Source of the DNA: Acanthococcus lagerstroemiae
Lineage: Eukaryota > Arthropoda > Insecta > Hemiptera > Eriococcidae
DNA: 64,000 nt
Assembly (NCBI GenBank): GCA_031841125.1
Contig: CM063113.1
Location: forward strand, 41,570,197 to 41,634,196
Reading direction: 5' to 3'
Of the stretch, positions 46,216 through 57,769 are shown one piece after another. The translations under genes and the position numbers were made by a program. The notes under the pieces are model-generated. The model did no database searches. It was given only the letters and a program-made list of their open reading frames with translations, and was not told where the DNA came from. Position 1 is the stretch's first letter. Every line of letters begins with the position of its first letter.

Positions 46216-47889
46216 CTACAATAGAAGGTCTTACAAAATTGAGACGTTTGGGCAAAATTGGAAAAACAAGATGGTGGAACCAAGATAAGGCTTTATCTTC
46301 CGGTTTTTTGAATACCTGCAAAAATACCAGAAATGAAGAAATCACAATTTATTATTTTTTTTGAAGTATCTCAAAAAGTAGCTGTTGGCAGGAAATTTGA
46401 TTGTAGATCAAAATTTCAGGCACGTTCTTTAATGAAAAATTGGGAGAAATTTGATCCAATTTTTACCGCCATAATTATTTTAGATTTATTTTCTGTCACA
46501 ACTCCTGGTTTCAAAGTATTTGCAGTCTTCTTTATTAGATTATCTACGAGCATGGAAAATTGTGGAAAAACTGAACTGCCAAATCGAAGCCAAAAGAAAT
46601 GAAGCATATTTTTTTAAAATTATAAGAAGAAACAAGATTATTTGTGAGAGGATATGATTAATATTTTGCAAAGGAAGAGGCCGATGAACTTAAATTCGAA
46701 GACATTAGTGAAGACGATGACAATGATAAGAAGGAATGTGAGCTTGAACTAAGGGAAACTGTGTCAATAGAAATAGAAAAAGATTTTGTACCTTGTAAAA
46801 TTCCTAAAAAAAAAAAAAGTGATGAGCAAGCCAGTGATGAACGGCCAGAATTAGGCTTGTCCACAGAGTATTGTGTGAATTTTTTTTATGGCATTATTGA
46901 CAATGCTCAAGGAAGTATCAAGGAGAAGTTTATTCCAAATAAAGATTTATACATGGATTGTTCGTAGTTGGATCCAGAAAAATTTAAAGAAATCTCAAAC
47001 ATGGAAAGTATTTCAGAATTTCCTACATCAACTTTTGTAAAAATAAGTGAATTAACAGGCTTGAGCAGAATATCTCTACTGGATGAACTCAAGCAATTTA
47101 CAGGGCAGTATGATAGCTTGACTCAAAATTGGCGGAAACTTTATGCAGCTACGGACAGCAGTAGGTCGTCAAGACAAAGGACAGGTTGAAGATGATCAAG
47201 ATCAAAATTTGGAAAGTTCAGCATCTGAAGAAAAAACTAATTCAGATTCAGGAATGAGAATGACAGTAGTCCAAGCTCACCATGATGAAGATGAAAACTG
47301 TGCCTCATGTTTGGGATGCCTCTTTTCAATTTTGCATGAATTAACAACTATGTTTGGAATCTTTAACAATTTATACGCAGCTATAAAATTTATACTTTTG
47401 TTGTCCTGCACCCAAGTGTATTGCGAACAATGTTTTTCGAAATGTAAAAAGTTCAAGGACAGTTCAAGAAATACTCTTGGCCAAGAATTATTAAGCCCTT
47501 TACTGTTGATGTTTGTAGAATCTGATCTTCTAAAAAATATTAATGTTGAAATTATTGACCAGTTTGGGCAATCCTCAAAAGAATTAAAGAGATTACTATT
47601 TTGATTTTGTCTTTGTTATTAGTGTATTTTTAATCGGCATCACTGTCCTCTTTTTGACTTCAGTTCTTATAGAATTATGCTACCGTTTTACTCTTGATTT
47701 TTTCTTGTATTCGTTTTTGCATTTTTATAACGAAGTTTAATAGAATTCATTGCAAGTACTTTTTGCCTTTTTATTGAAAATAACTACAGTCTTTTCTGTT
47801 ATGTTTGTATGTTGAAGGGCAGGGGCTCAATTTTCAAAAGTGGGGTACGACACGGGGTCCAAGCCTTAAAGAAAGCCAGTCCGACACTG
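46216..47889 (+). mobile_element. hAT transposase remnant (ZMYM1-like) with right terminus
   Basis: A disrupted frame runs left to right. A segment near 46490 (VTTPGFKVFAVFFIR) and acidic linkers precede 47330-47604, which encodes a hAT C-terminal dimerisation-like region: LYAAIKFILLLSCTQVYCEQ, CFSKCKKFKDSSRNTLGQEL, LSPLLLMFVESDL. In the family this reads LP(V/I)S..ASVERSFS..K..K...R.T..QERL..L. The right terminus is CCAGTCCGACACTG at 47876-47889, the reverse complement of the common hAT end CAGTGTCGGACTGG. No left terminus was found; the left side abuts the LINE. Stops and frameshifts show it is inactive. Confidence 0.75.
47143..47604 (+). pseudogene. hAT-type transposase C-terminal open frame
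   Basis: A 153-codon open frame, the longest intact piece of the transposase. It opens with an acidic linker (EDDQDQNLESSASEEK) and ends with the dimerisation region described above, a normal end for ZMYM1-like hAT proteins. The first Met is internal to the original gene. Function as a protein is unlikely. Confidence 0.65.
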
Positions 47890-49900
47890 CAGGTCTACCT
47901 ACTCTATGTTAGTCAATTTTGGTTTTGGTCCTATCGGCTCATCTCTGGTTCACATTGTTTTTAGTACTTTTTGGTCAACTTTTGTATAATAATGTTTTTT
48001 GTTTATTTTTTTAAAACAACGATTGGCTGAGAATGTTTTGGACCTCAAACCGACTTTGTTAAATTCATCAGTCTGATCGCTTCGGTCACTTCTGGTGTTC
48101 TTTAGTAATGTTTGCCTTTAAGGTTTTTTCAGCTTCTAATGGTTCGATGTTCATGAAAAACCAAGTTACCCTAACAGAACGTTCTTTAATTTAATTCGTC
48201 TTATCTCAATCCCAAATCTCGAGTATAACTTAAAGAGGAAAAAATGCGCATTCACGAATTAGCTCTTCTTAACCTATGGTACCGAATTCTAAACGGCTTC
48301 CAAAGCTTTCAACAGTTTTCTTCGATTTTCAGCTATTTTTGTTTCGTTTGCGGCCTGAGGGCGTTCACAGTGTGGAGAGTGGTAGATCTACATAAGTCAT
48401 TGGATATTCAAGCGTGAGTAATTTTCAGAAAAATGCTGATAACTAACGTACAGTATTTTTTTTCTATTTACATCTACACATATTATACGTGTCATTATCA
48501 ATATCATTCTTATTTTCAGTCGACATAATTACGTACAACCTCCAAATCGACCCTGAAGTATCCGAACCCTCATTATAATAATGTTAAGATAATTAAGGTA
48601 CCTAATTTAAGTTTCGAGGTTCGGAGTCTGTAAATAGTTAGGGGTGTGGTAAAATCCCCTCGGTACTGATGCGATGCCCGAAAGGGTAGTTTCCGGTGCC
48701 GGGGGTACTCTCAGGGTTTTCTATTTATCTCCAATGCGTGTCATTATCCAATACATTCTATTCCACAAACACAACCTCCAAATCGAATAACTTGAAGAAT
48801 TTTTCTGCTTCAGTCAATTCCATCAATTCGACCAGTTCTATAATTTTTCTACCACTCGTAGGAATATCAATTATACCAACTCTGCGATTTCTACTACTCC
48901 TCATCTCTCAATTCCGTTAATTTTTTTTCCTTCTTCAGTTCCCCCTTCATATTATTATCCGTTTTGCTATTTCATCATCATTTGTTGTCAATCCAATCAT
49001 TTAATTTCCTATATACCTTTTGTAATGGCGTAGCAACGGTGAGAACAATGGGGGCGACCGCCCCCGCAGCTTACGCGCCAAGACTTTCGGAAAATACGAT
49101 TCCGAGGTGATCCGGAAAAGGCGATAATTGAGCCCGGAAAGGGAATACATAAAATATGAGAACAATCGCAAATAAAGTTTTCCCCCATGGGCAAGCGAAA
49201 CTTGTTACGGGCCTGTTCCCGACGGCACACAGCGAAACACATGCAAACCTCAATTTACACACTCGGTGAGCTAAACGATGTATTGTAGTCACGAAGTTTC
49301 CTAATTATTTTTTAGTACGTTCACTCGCAGTATTGTTCGAATCATATACCTTATCGATTCGACCAGTCAAACAGAGGTTAGAAATACTTCACGAAGTTAC
49401 CATTTATCCACAGGTAATACACACAACTACGCCAGTAATATATTCAAAATTCCACGAACAACGAATCAGGCTAGAGTCTGTTTGCTCCTTCATCAAATTG
49501 ACTCTATAATAATTTTCCCAAAATTCTACAAACTTCACTTTATGTATACTGCGTGTCAATAATGGTCGATAGGCTATACGTTATCATATCGCTGTTATCG
49601 CATGCAATTACTAATGCTGGTCACCGGTGAAATGAAATCACGCAAGGACAATATAATGTTTAACGTGATACCGAAATATCAAGTACATCATATACTTTTA
49701 TTATATTGTACCACAAAATGTATTTTTTCGATGAGTATAACAGCTTCACCGACAGAGGCAATTTTTTCCACCGAATAAAGACACCTATGAGAAAGTCTCG
49801 CCAAACTGTGTGGCCAAAGAAACTCTGGACAAGATGCCAACAATATAGAAAGACTTCACACTACGACTCGATCCCAAGAAAGGTGTTCTCATTTTCCAGG
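47890..49900. other. Intronic DNA with one dispersed repeat
   Basis: Apart from the repeat at 48654-48711, no gene or element was recognised. A GGCGTAGCAACGG string at 49027, followed by GGGGGCGACCGCCCCC, hints at an incomplete copy of the CAGTGGCGTAGC MITE family. Confidence 0.35.
48654..48711 (-). repeat. Dispersed repeat, copy 2 (inverted relative to 13010-13070)
   Basis: CCCCTCGGTACTGATGCGAT through AGTTTCCGGTGCCGGGGGT is the reverse complement of 13010-13070. Similarity stops on both sides within a few bases, so this is a short fragment. Confidence 0.75.
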
Positions 49901-50119
49901 CAGTGATACCCGACTGACAATTTGGTGAGCGCTCACGCAACATGTCACAAACCACTTCCGTTCTGAGACTTTTGGCCGATCACATTTCTTTGTGAGTGCT
50001 CACCATCTAATCATTTTAAGATAGTGTGTGTGAAGTGATCGCTCACCAGTAGTATGATTACTGAGTGATGTTCACAAAAGCGCTCACATTCGGCTTCATA
50101 GTCAATCGGGTACCACCGA
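49901..50119. mobile_element. Possible hAT-like element filled with GTGAGCGCTCAC words
   Basis: Left end CAGTGATACCCGACTGAC and right end GTCAATCGGGTACCACCG are inverted repeats of 18 bp with a few mismatches. Inside, GTGAGCGCTCAC, GTGAGTGCTCACC, GTGATCGCTCACC and AGCGCTCAC recur. Flanks TTTCCAGG and AGTACCGA do not match, so no duplication is proven. Confidence 0.5.
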
Positions 50120-50843
50120 GTACCGATCCTGCTCGATTTTAAAATGGCCATGGGACGTGGACTTCATTCAGGAAGCAAGTAGAGCAATAGTACAAAAATT
50201 CCAACAACTTTGAGGGCTGTTTAGCACCCAAAGGGCTGGGCTATACAGTGGAGGAGGGAGGGGGGTCGCAGTGCGTTTCTGCACAAAATCGAGTAACTAA
50301 CACTTCAAAGTCAGCTAAGATGGGCCAAATCCGATCTCTATCGGTCATGTATCGACAACTGAGAACCATTATTAACTGCCAAACATGGCACAGAGGCGGT
50401 TAACTGGCGGAGGACCTGGACAAAATACAAGACCGGCTCCTTAAGCAAAGCCAGCGAGTACAAGAAAACGAGAGATACACGGCAGGCATAGATCCTGAAC
50501 GTGGGTTGCAGAAGACCACACCGATATACGAGTATGTATACTGAATAAACTGGACACAACCGAAAACGAGTGATGAAAAGACCTGAGTGCTGAAGACACC
50601 TCTCCAAGAAGAGGAGTAGTCTGTTTTATTAGCAATGGGAAAACTTGAGAAGCTGTTCTGCAAAGTCACCAAATCGCAGTTCCAAACGTTATCCAAATAA
50701 GTTCCAGCTATTGCGTGATCCTCACAAATCTCAAGATTCTACATCCACCCCCACCCCCACCATTCCCTTCCCTTCGTCCGACTAAAGCACACGTTCTGAA
50801 ATTCCAGCAGGACCCAATTGATCGCGCTGTTTAAATTCAAATA
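50120..50843. other. Intronic DNA, unassigned
   Basis: No gene recognised. An ACCCCCACCCCCACC-like C-rich run is at 50747-50762. Confidence 0.35.
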
Positions 50844-51250
50844 CAGGGTGTTTCAATTTAGTATACCAAACCAAACTGCCGGCGAGAGGAACAAACAGCG
50901 TTATATATCAGTATGGCCGCCACCAGTCTTCAAAATTTGGAAATAGCGAACTCTCATTGCGAGAGTCTTGAGTACTCATTATAATTCAAATTTTCTTCGA
51001 AGGTAATCAATCGTTAGTACTTTGAAGAGATAACCTGAAATTTACCAACCTGAATAGCCTACCATTGATAAAAAAGGGCTTTACCTGTTTTAAAACTGTA
51101 ATAATAAAAATAGAATAAAAGTATTGAAATGCAGAATTTCCAATTTTCTGTAATTCCTTCAATTTTTGATACAGGCAATAGGGCTTTTCCCTGTTTGGTT
51201 TATTTACACGATTTTTTATCTCGCAGTGGGATTATCATTAAGGAGCTATA

Positions 51251-51882
51251 CAGGCCCGTAGCATGACTACTTTTTCAGGGGGGGGGGAAACTCGGGGCAA
51301 AAGTAATTTATTGCTGCAAGCTCGTACTTTGTACCGAGTGTGTAGTTGTGGAGAATATTTGTTTATAACCATCGTCTATCAACTGCACAAAGAGAAGTCC
51401 TTCACATAAATAACTTCCAAATTTTCAATTCAATTCACAGTAAGTAAATTATCAATTTCCTGCTCTTCTTCACAAATAGTTAAACGTTGAATATTGACTT
51501 CTCTTGGCTCTTGCTCCCCATTTGATAAGTCTGTATTCAGGAAGGTAAGAACACAATAGTGGTGTAGTTTTTAATTGCCACCTAGGCTTTTTTCCTTAAA
51601 TCCACCACTGGCTATGTTAAGCCAATGCAAAAAATGGACTGTTTGAATCCATGTCGTAGTTTTCTGAATATCGTTTTATTTTATTTTTCATGCTTCTGCA
51701 CTGGGACTCGGTACATTATTTGAACATGAACACTTCATTCAGTAATTATCTGTCAGAGTATTTTACAGCAACTGAAAACAATATCTATTTTTTCAAAATA
51801 TGCCGAGGGGCTGGGCAAAAATTTACTCGACAGGGGAGGGGTGCAATGCCCCCATTTGCCCCTCCCCCAGCTACGGGCCTTG
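51251..51882. mobile_element. hAT-like insertion with CAGGCCCGTAGC ends
   Basis: Begins CAGGCCCGTAGCATG and ends CAGCTACGGGCCTTG (inverted CAAGGCCCGTAGCTG). Left flank AGGAGCTATA and right flank AGCTCTATGAG overlap as an imperfect 8-bp duplication. The related element at 61366-61752 reads AAGGAGCTGTATGAGG without interruption and so shows the empty site. The interior has G-rich and A-rich tracts and no transposase. Confidence 0.7.
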
Positions 51883-52015
51883 AGCTCTATGAGATGTGTC
51901 ACAAGAAAAGGGCCTCAATGGTAAATTGTGACTCCCACATTTTATTACGAATTTAGATTTTTTCATTACTATAATATTTTGACGGTGACTTGGACTTCCA
52001 ATTTTTATGAAAAAA

Positions 52016-52153
52016 ATGCACATTTGTTGTGTCAATAGCTGTGACTCGAGAAGCAATACGCATCTTCATGAATCGTTTTTTAGTTTGCCGAAAGTTGTAG
52101 CCAGATTCGATGAAGAATGCCCTAAATTGTTATTAAAACATAGGAAGGCATAG
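52016..52153 (+). pseudogene. THAP-domain remnant
   Basis: ATG at 52016 opens 45 codons before a TAG at 52151. The peptide starts MHICCVNSCDSRSNTHLHE and continues SFFSLPKVVARF. This fits the first half of a THAP zinc finger (C-x(2-4)-C followed by a [FY]-x-x-[FL]-P-K block). The stop sits where the family has a conserved Trp; the next codons FSALK resemble the family continuation. It is a pseudogene by one nonsense change, with no later transposase visible. Confidence 0.7.
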
Positions 52154-53166
52154 TTTTCCGCCCTGAAATTTTGAATTCATGTCAACGAGAAGATGGCTAT
52201 CAAAATGCGAAAGTTTGTTCAAAGCATTACCACGCAGGTGCGAATAGTGACAATTTTAATTAATAACGGCAGGTACCTTTCTCTTCAGAAAACAATCTTA
52301 ATTCACATTCATATCTATAGGAAAACGGTCAGATGAGACCCCTCCATGAGGGAGGTCCCCATTAATTATAAACATATTCCTCGACATAATTTTCTTAATT
52401 TCAAACAGTAATTTCAATGTTCAACCACCGTAACACAGTAATTTCAACACATTCAAATGCGTTACGAAATTACTAATAATCCCACACCGAGATAAGAAAT
52501 CATGTAAACAAACCCGGCAGTGAGAAAGCCCGATAGGCAGTGATAATTTTTTTTCGAGGTACTCTCAATTCATAATCATCTTTGATAAAAAATGAAAATC
52601 CCCTCGGTGAACTTTAATTCGAAAATCTAAAAGTTTGCTTAATCTGATGAAATTTTCTAAATTTTGGAAGTGAATTTTGTTCGTGACTAGACTACTTCAG
52701 TGCGACCGATTTTGAAGGGCAGCAATAGATAGTACACCGAGAACGTAAAAGAAAGTATTATTACCACTTGTTTCCAGTCTCGAAAACTGAAGGCACTACT
52801 AAAATTGAAAACGTTGTGAACTTCAAAAACTATATTCAAATCTAAAAATAGCGCAGGACTTTTGATATCAAAGGTACGCAATTCAATTCGGTAAATATTT
52901 GTCCCCCTTTCTATATTTTACCAATGGATCATCTTGGAAAAATAAATTCTGAACCAAAATTAGTAATTGGACTCGCAATTTTTCGAACATTTAAAACTTC
53001 TATCTCCTTCGATTCTGAGTACATCAGGCCATACATGGTAGAACGACAAAGAATTTTGCACTCAGAGGTCGCAAACGGCTAGAAAGTTCCATTTGGACAT
53101 TAAAATAATGTGCAAAATTTCGCCACATAATATCAGAATTTTCTCCTGACCCAATGTGAGTGAAGT

Positions 53167-53700
53167 CAGGGACGGATTAACACGTAAGCACAGGCAGCAT
53201 TCAGGGACGTATCAAAGAGTTTTTTTTATGGAAGGGGGGGGGGTAAAAATGTGAAAGTACCAACTGACTCAACTCAGAATTTTCAAGTATCAAAAAAAAA
53301 AAAAAACACCACCTTTTGACCTGTTCGATTTTTTCAACTGACTCAACTCAGAACTCCCGAATATCAAAGTAAAAGAAGAAAAACTTTTTGCCTTGTTCGG
53401 TTTTCCAAACTTCTCAAAACTCAATTCGCAAGTATCAAAGCAAAAAAATATGATTTTCCTAACTCGCATAACTGAAATGGTAAATTTTCCCAACTGCTGA
53501 GTGAAAAATTTCTACAGGGGGTAAGTATCGGAACGTCCCTGGAAGCATTTACTTAGGGCGTGAAGAAGAGAAGGGTGCCATCAGGGGGCAAAAAAAAATG
53601 TTTTTCAACAAAAATACAGGGCGGTATAGTGCCTTGCATTATCGTGAGGGCGCCAATTTTGATCTTGCTTCCTACGCCAGAAAGGGTTAATCCGCCCTTG
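53167..53700. mobile_element. hAT-like element with CAGGGACGGATTAAC ends
   Basis: Begins CAGGGACGGATTAACACG and ends AGGGTTAATCCGCCCTTG. Perfect 8-bp duplication AGTGAAGT at 53159-53166 and 53701-53708. Outside the nested insertion only about 190 bp belong to it, so it is a non-autonomous derivative. It sits in the left arm of the large inverted-repeat element. Confidence 0.9.
53202..53541. mobile_element. hAT-like element nested inside 53167-53700
   Basis: Begins CAGGGACGTATCAAAGAG and ends TATCGGAACGTCCCTG. The flanks GCAGCATT (53194-53201) and GAAGCATT (53542-53549) are an 8-bp duplication with one mismatch. The interior has two diverged copies of an ACTGACTCAACTCAGAA block (53261 and 53338) and G/A runs. 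Confidence 0.85.
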
Positions 53701-54479
53701 AGTGAAGTTTCAAAAATTGAACTTTATATGTAATTAACATGGTAGTTCAATTATCCTAAATTTATTTTCATCTAAATGTTTATACACAAGTGAAATTAAC
53801 TTTAATTACATCTTGGGGGAAGGATAAGGGGCTTCTAGGTCGCTAAATTCGTTTCTGATGTAATTTTGACTCTTACCCTAATACTGCCGCCGGGGTCTTT
53901 GTCCTGCTAAAATTAATGAAGTAACATACAACAGCTTCAATCACATTTTCTGGTTTCATTTTGGGCTGCTTATTTCATTTTTGTTATACTGTTTCGGGCG
54001 TAAACTCAGCTCTGCAGTATCACAGAGGCAGGGTGGTGGAGAGAATATCCCTGGGGAAAATCAAAATAAAAAGAAAGAAAAGAAGTGCGATTTTTCGGGT
54101 CCTCTTTAGAAATTATTTGCAGTCGACCAACCCCCCCCCCCCGCCCAAAAAAAAGATCAGAGAATACAAAAACTGAAAAATCTGGACCACGGGGGAATAC
54201 AACCCTTTTCCTCTCCCTTTCGTAAGGCATACACAAGGGGGTCTTGACTTAAATATTAGGGTGGAACGAAACCGGCAAAAAGTTTTAAATTTTGCTCATG
54301 TCAAGACCCACTGTGATCCTATTAGCCGGTTACCGTTTAGCGAGTGCTCTAACCAAACCCCTTCCTGTTATCTCGCTGGAGGACAAGATTCACAAGAATC
54401 ACTGATAATTTTGCTGGACTTCTCTATTTCTTGGCCAATCTTTTTTTTATTTGTTTTGTTTTGATGTTAATTTGTAAAA

Positions 54480-54545
54480 ATGGTGAATAACTGCTGTATT
54501 TGTTCTAAAAACAGCAGGAAAAATCCTAAGTTGCGATTCTTCTAG
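54480..54545 (+). pseudogene. Second THAP-like start, broken
   Basis: MVNNCCICSKNSRKNPKLRFF then a stop, with APK following in frame. MVNxCC..C..N..K.PK..FF..PK is the pattern of a THAP N-terminus, with a spacing variation of the second Cys. It is the only coding hint in the unique centre of the large inverted-repeat element. It is short, so it is weak evidence. Confidence 0.45.
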
Positions 54546-55632
54546 GCCCCAAAAGTAATGTACAATACGGCAAGACATACTAACTCTAGGAAGAACAAAA
54601 AAGTGATCGTTTAGTTTCGCATACTCGATATTATTAATCTATCCTTCAATAAAATATTTGTTAGACTCCAAACTTCTGAACGTTTTTAATCCTTCTTTCG
54701 GGTAAATCGATGTCCTCGTGATGAGGAGAGGAAGTCGTGGATATCGATACCAGTAATGACAAGAATTTTCTCGAAATCTTTCGACAGCATTATCGGATTT
54801 GAGATTTTATCTTTCTTATCTTGAACGAAGGTATATGGATCAATGTAATTAATTACAGAAATTTTCTGTAAATCTCAAGAGTAGACATCAGGACACATCT
54901 TCTGCAAACTAGCTGCGTATTGTGAAACATCAACGTTAATACTGAACTATCAAGTTGTACAAAATACTCATTACAGAATTAACTTTCAAATCTCTACATA
55001 AAAAATGAAAATTTAGTTTCAAGAAAAAAATGAAGCTACCAGAATATACCTTAATTACTCAGTGGTCCCGTTCGCCAGCGAGTTAACAGGAAGGGGTTTG
55101 GTTAGAGTACCCGCTACACGGTAACAGGCTAATACAGGCAGGGGCTGCACTTGAAACATCAAAAACGAAATCAGTAGCTTAAAAAAAAAAGATAGATGCG
55201 ATTGAAGCTGTTATATGTTACTTCAATTTTAGCATGTCACCGCTCCCTGTGGGAATACTAGGGCACTGGTTGCAGTCAAAATGACACTTTAAACGAATTT
55301 AGCAATGTGACCCTTCCCCCTCTCGAAATATAAATACAGCTGATTCTGCTCATTTATAAATATATAGAGAGAAGTAACCATATATGTTGATTGAACTACC
55401 GTATTAATTAAATGTAAAACGCACTTTGAGACTTCACTCGCACTGGTCCATGGAAAAATTTCGATTTTTTCAACGAAATTTTACACACTGATTTTCTATC
55501 TCGAAGTGCAACTTTTTAGCCCAGCTGGCTTCCGATTTTTTTTTAATTTTAAATTTACATTCTACTCTAATGTACATAACGTGTTTTGTTTTTCTCGCCC
55601 ACCTGGTTGGCATAGTTCACTGAAACACCCTA

Positions 55633-57660
55633 TATAATGGTTCTAGGCATTTATAGTATCACAATGCCTGAAATTTTCTAATTAAGTAGACGATGACGGC
55701 ACCTTGCAGTTTGCCATCAATAAAATCAGCTGTATGCTGCAGTATCCCAGTATCTTACGAACACAATCAAAGTATATTTTCATAGCGTTGCACCAAGATG
55801 TGAAAATTACAAAGAAGCCCCAAGCCCCATATGCTTTGTCTAGAAAACGTGGCACGAAAGTTCCCTTTTTAAATTTCTACTTTGAATAATTCTCAATTTC
55901 CAACATCGCAGTAGTTACCTTTATGAAGAAAGAAAAAAAGAGAGGGAAAAAAAGGGAAAATTGCTTTTATAGCGTATTTCGCGCTGCTGCATAGCTAAAC
56001 GGAAATATAAGCTACGTTTTTTCTTTTAGGAAAAACTTTCGGAACGATAGATAAACAGTCAGCCAGATAAACGCCAAAACTATAAACGAAGGTCGATATT
56101 TTCCAAGGTGATATAGTTGCCACCCCTCCTGGGGGTTGGATGCATTCGATATAAGTAGTGCGAACGATTTTCCGTATTTTTCCACCAATTTTCCGGTATT
56201 ACACTGTCCGTGAAAAAAAAACGTCGATTTTGACTGGTCACCACACCGTATACACAGTACGGTCTACAATATTTTCTGCACCTCTGTCTAGCACCTACTT
56301 AACTATACAGCCGCACCTGATACTAGTAATAAGTAATATAAAAGCGTGTTTTTCTCGTATTTTCACAATTGTATCGACCAATAATAGGTAATTCGTAGGA
56401 TGTAACGAAATCAGTACACACCTAAATAATTTATATAACACGTTTCTAGTAGTAATTTCAATAAAAATTCTCGTGAACAAAATGACGAGTACAATGAATA
56501 GTTGATTACCCTGCACTCTGCTGATCACTTAATGAAGTTTACTGTTCCCTGAAAGAGTTCAGTACTAAAAATAAGCACCAAATTCACGCTTAAATAGCTT
56601 ATGATGGTGTATGCTGGAGTGGAGACAACCAATCTACACGGAAACATGAATATTGAGATGTAAAAAGGTAGTTTTGTGGAATGTACGCCCAAATAGCACT
56701 ATCTTCCTTGCTCAAGAAAAAATATATGTATATACAAGGTAGAAACTAAAACTAACCGAGGATGTCCAAATTTATTTTTTCTATTCAGTGAACAGGTATA
56801 CGTACCAAAGACAGACGGAGACAGCTCAGCCCAAAACATGTGGTCAAAGTACTTTCTTGTTTTCAGAGAGAAGGAAAAGAATGTGAAAGTGAATTGCTTT
56901 TCAAGCAATCAAGATATCGCTTCAATAAAACTGACTTTCACAAATTTCTGAGAAAATTTCGCTGACCCCGCATGTTTTCTCCCTTAAAACTGTAACGTGA
57001 AAGCCCTTACTTTCTATGAAAGCTTACTGATGACCTCGAGTTTTGCCAACACTCGTGCGATTTGTAGCTTCCAGTCCACTGAATTGCACCCACAATAATT
57101 TACAATATTCAACTTTGAATCGTCCGCTTTTTTCCTAAGTTCATTTCATGGGCTTCTTCTGCATGGACATGGAGAATATGACCAACACCTCGGACCATTT
57201 TTCTTTTCGGTGATAAAGCTGGCTTAGGTCACCCAGTTCGTAGGGTACGAAACCGCAGGATAAATTCGAATAAACCCACCTCAGTACATAGGCTGCAAAA
57301 CCTGATACATCACAGTACCTTCTCAGAAAACAGGAACGTCCGCAAAGGGGATACGGGGATTCTACCTGTAAATATTTTTACTATTCGGCCAAACACGCTG
57401 AGTTGGCCAATTGGGAGAACTGTTATTGTACATTTTTAAAATTTTTATTAGTCATAACCCAGACTTGGAAAATTTTGCCGACGTCTGGCCTAAATGGATT
57501 TCTCTAAATGAAATTCTAGAATATACTTTCAGTAATAGGTAAGTATACATATTAACATGTCAGCCATTTTCAGTTGTGTCTGAAAGTGAATTCTAGAACT
57601 TCATTTATAGAGACCGAAAAAAAAAAAAAAAAAAAATTACACATCAATAAATGAATTCGA
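55633..57660. other. Intronic DNA, unassigned
   Basis: No gene recognised. A 22-base A run is at 57618-57639. Short open frames have no similarity. Confidence 0.35.
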
Positions 57661-57669
57661 ATATTATTA

Positions 57670-57768
57670 CAATCGATGAGTCAGCTTTAAGGAGTTTAAA
57701 GAGTTTTAGACCAAGTCTACAATCGATGAGTCAGGTTTAAAGAGTCTAAAGAGTCTTACACCAAGAGC
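57670..57768 (+). repeat. Two-copy tandem repeat, 50-bp unit, GAGTC words
   Basis: AATCGATGAGTCAGCTTTAA at 57671 and AATCGATGAGTCAGGTTTAA at 57721 start the two copies. Each runs through AAAGAGT..CACCAAG. The words resemble those at 1330-1570. Confidence 0.8.
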
Positions 57769-57769
57769 G

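Larger units (their letters stand above)
51178..52534 (+). mobile_element. THAP-bearing element with ATAGGGCTTTTC ends
   Basis: Left end ATAGGGCTTTTCCCTGTTTG and right end ACCCGGCAGTGAGAAAGCCC + GAT, with GTTTATTTACACGATTTTTT mirrored by AGAAATCATGTAAACAAACC. The same termini bound the snap-back element at 61366-61752. A 5-bp direct repeat AGGCA flanks it (51173-51177 and 52535-52539). It carries a THAP-domain relic at 52016-52153 and is split by the insertion at 51251-51882. THAP domains are the DNA-binding parts of P-element and Kolobok transposases, so it is a candidate P-like element. Confidence 0.6.
50844..55632 (+). mobile_element. Large inverted-repeat DNA element hosting nested insertions
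   Basis: The left end CAGGGTGTTTCAATTTAGTA (50844) and right end, read inward, TAGGGTGTTTCAGTGAACTA (55632) align over about 65 bp with gaps. TA flanks both sides (50842-50843 and 55633-55634). Further inverted matches link 53083-53166 with 55440-55525 (GGCTAGAAAGTT / GGCTAAAAAGTT, AAAATTTCG, GAGTGAAGT), 53701-53970 with 55190-55435, and 54315-54375 with 55075-55135 (CTAACCAAACCCCTTCCTGT). The centre holds a THAP-like start (54480). Two independent elements are nested in the left half. Superfamily is not assignable. Confidence 0.55.
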
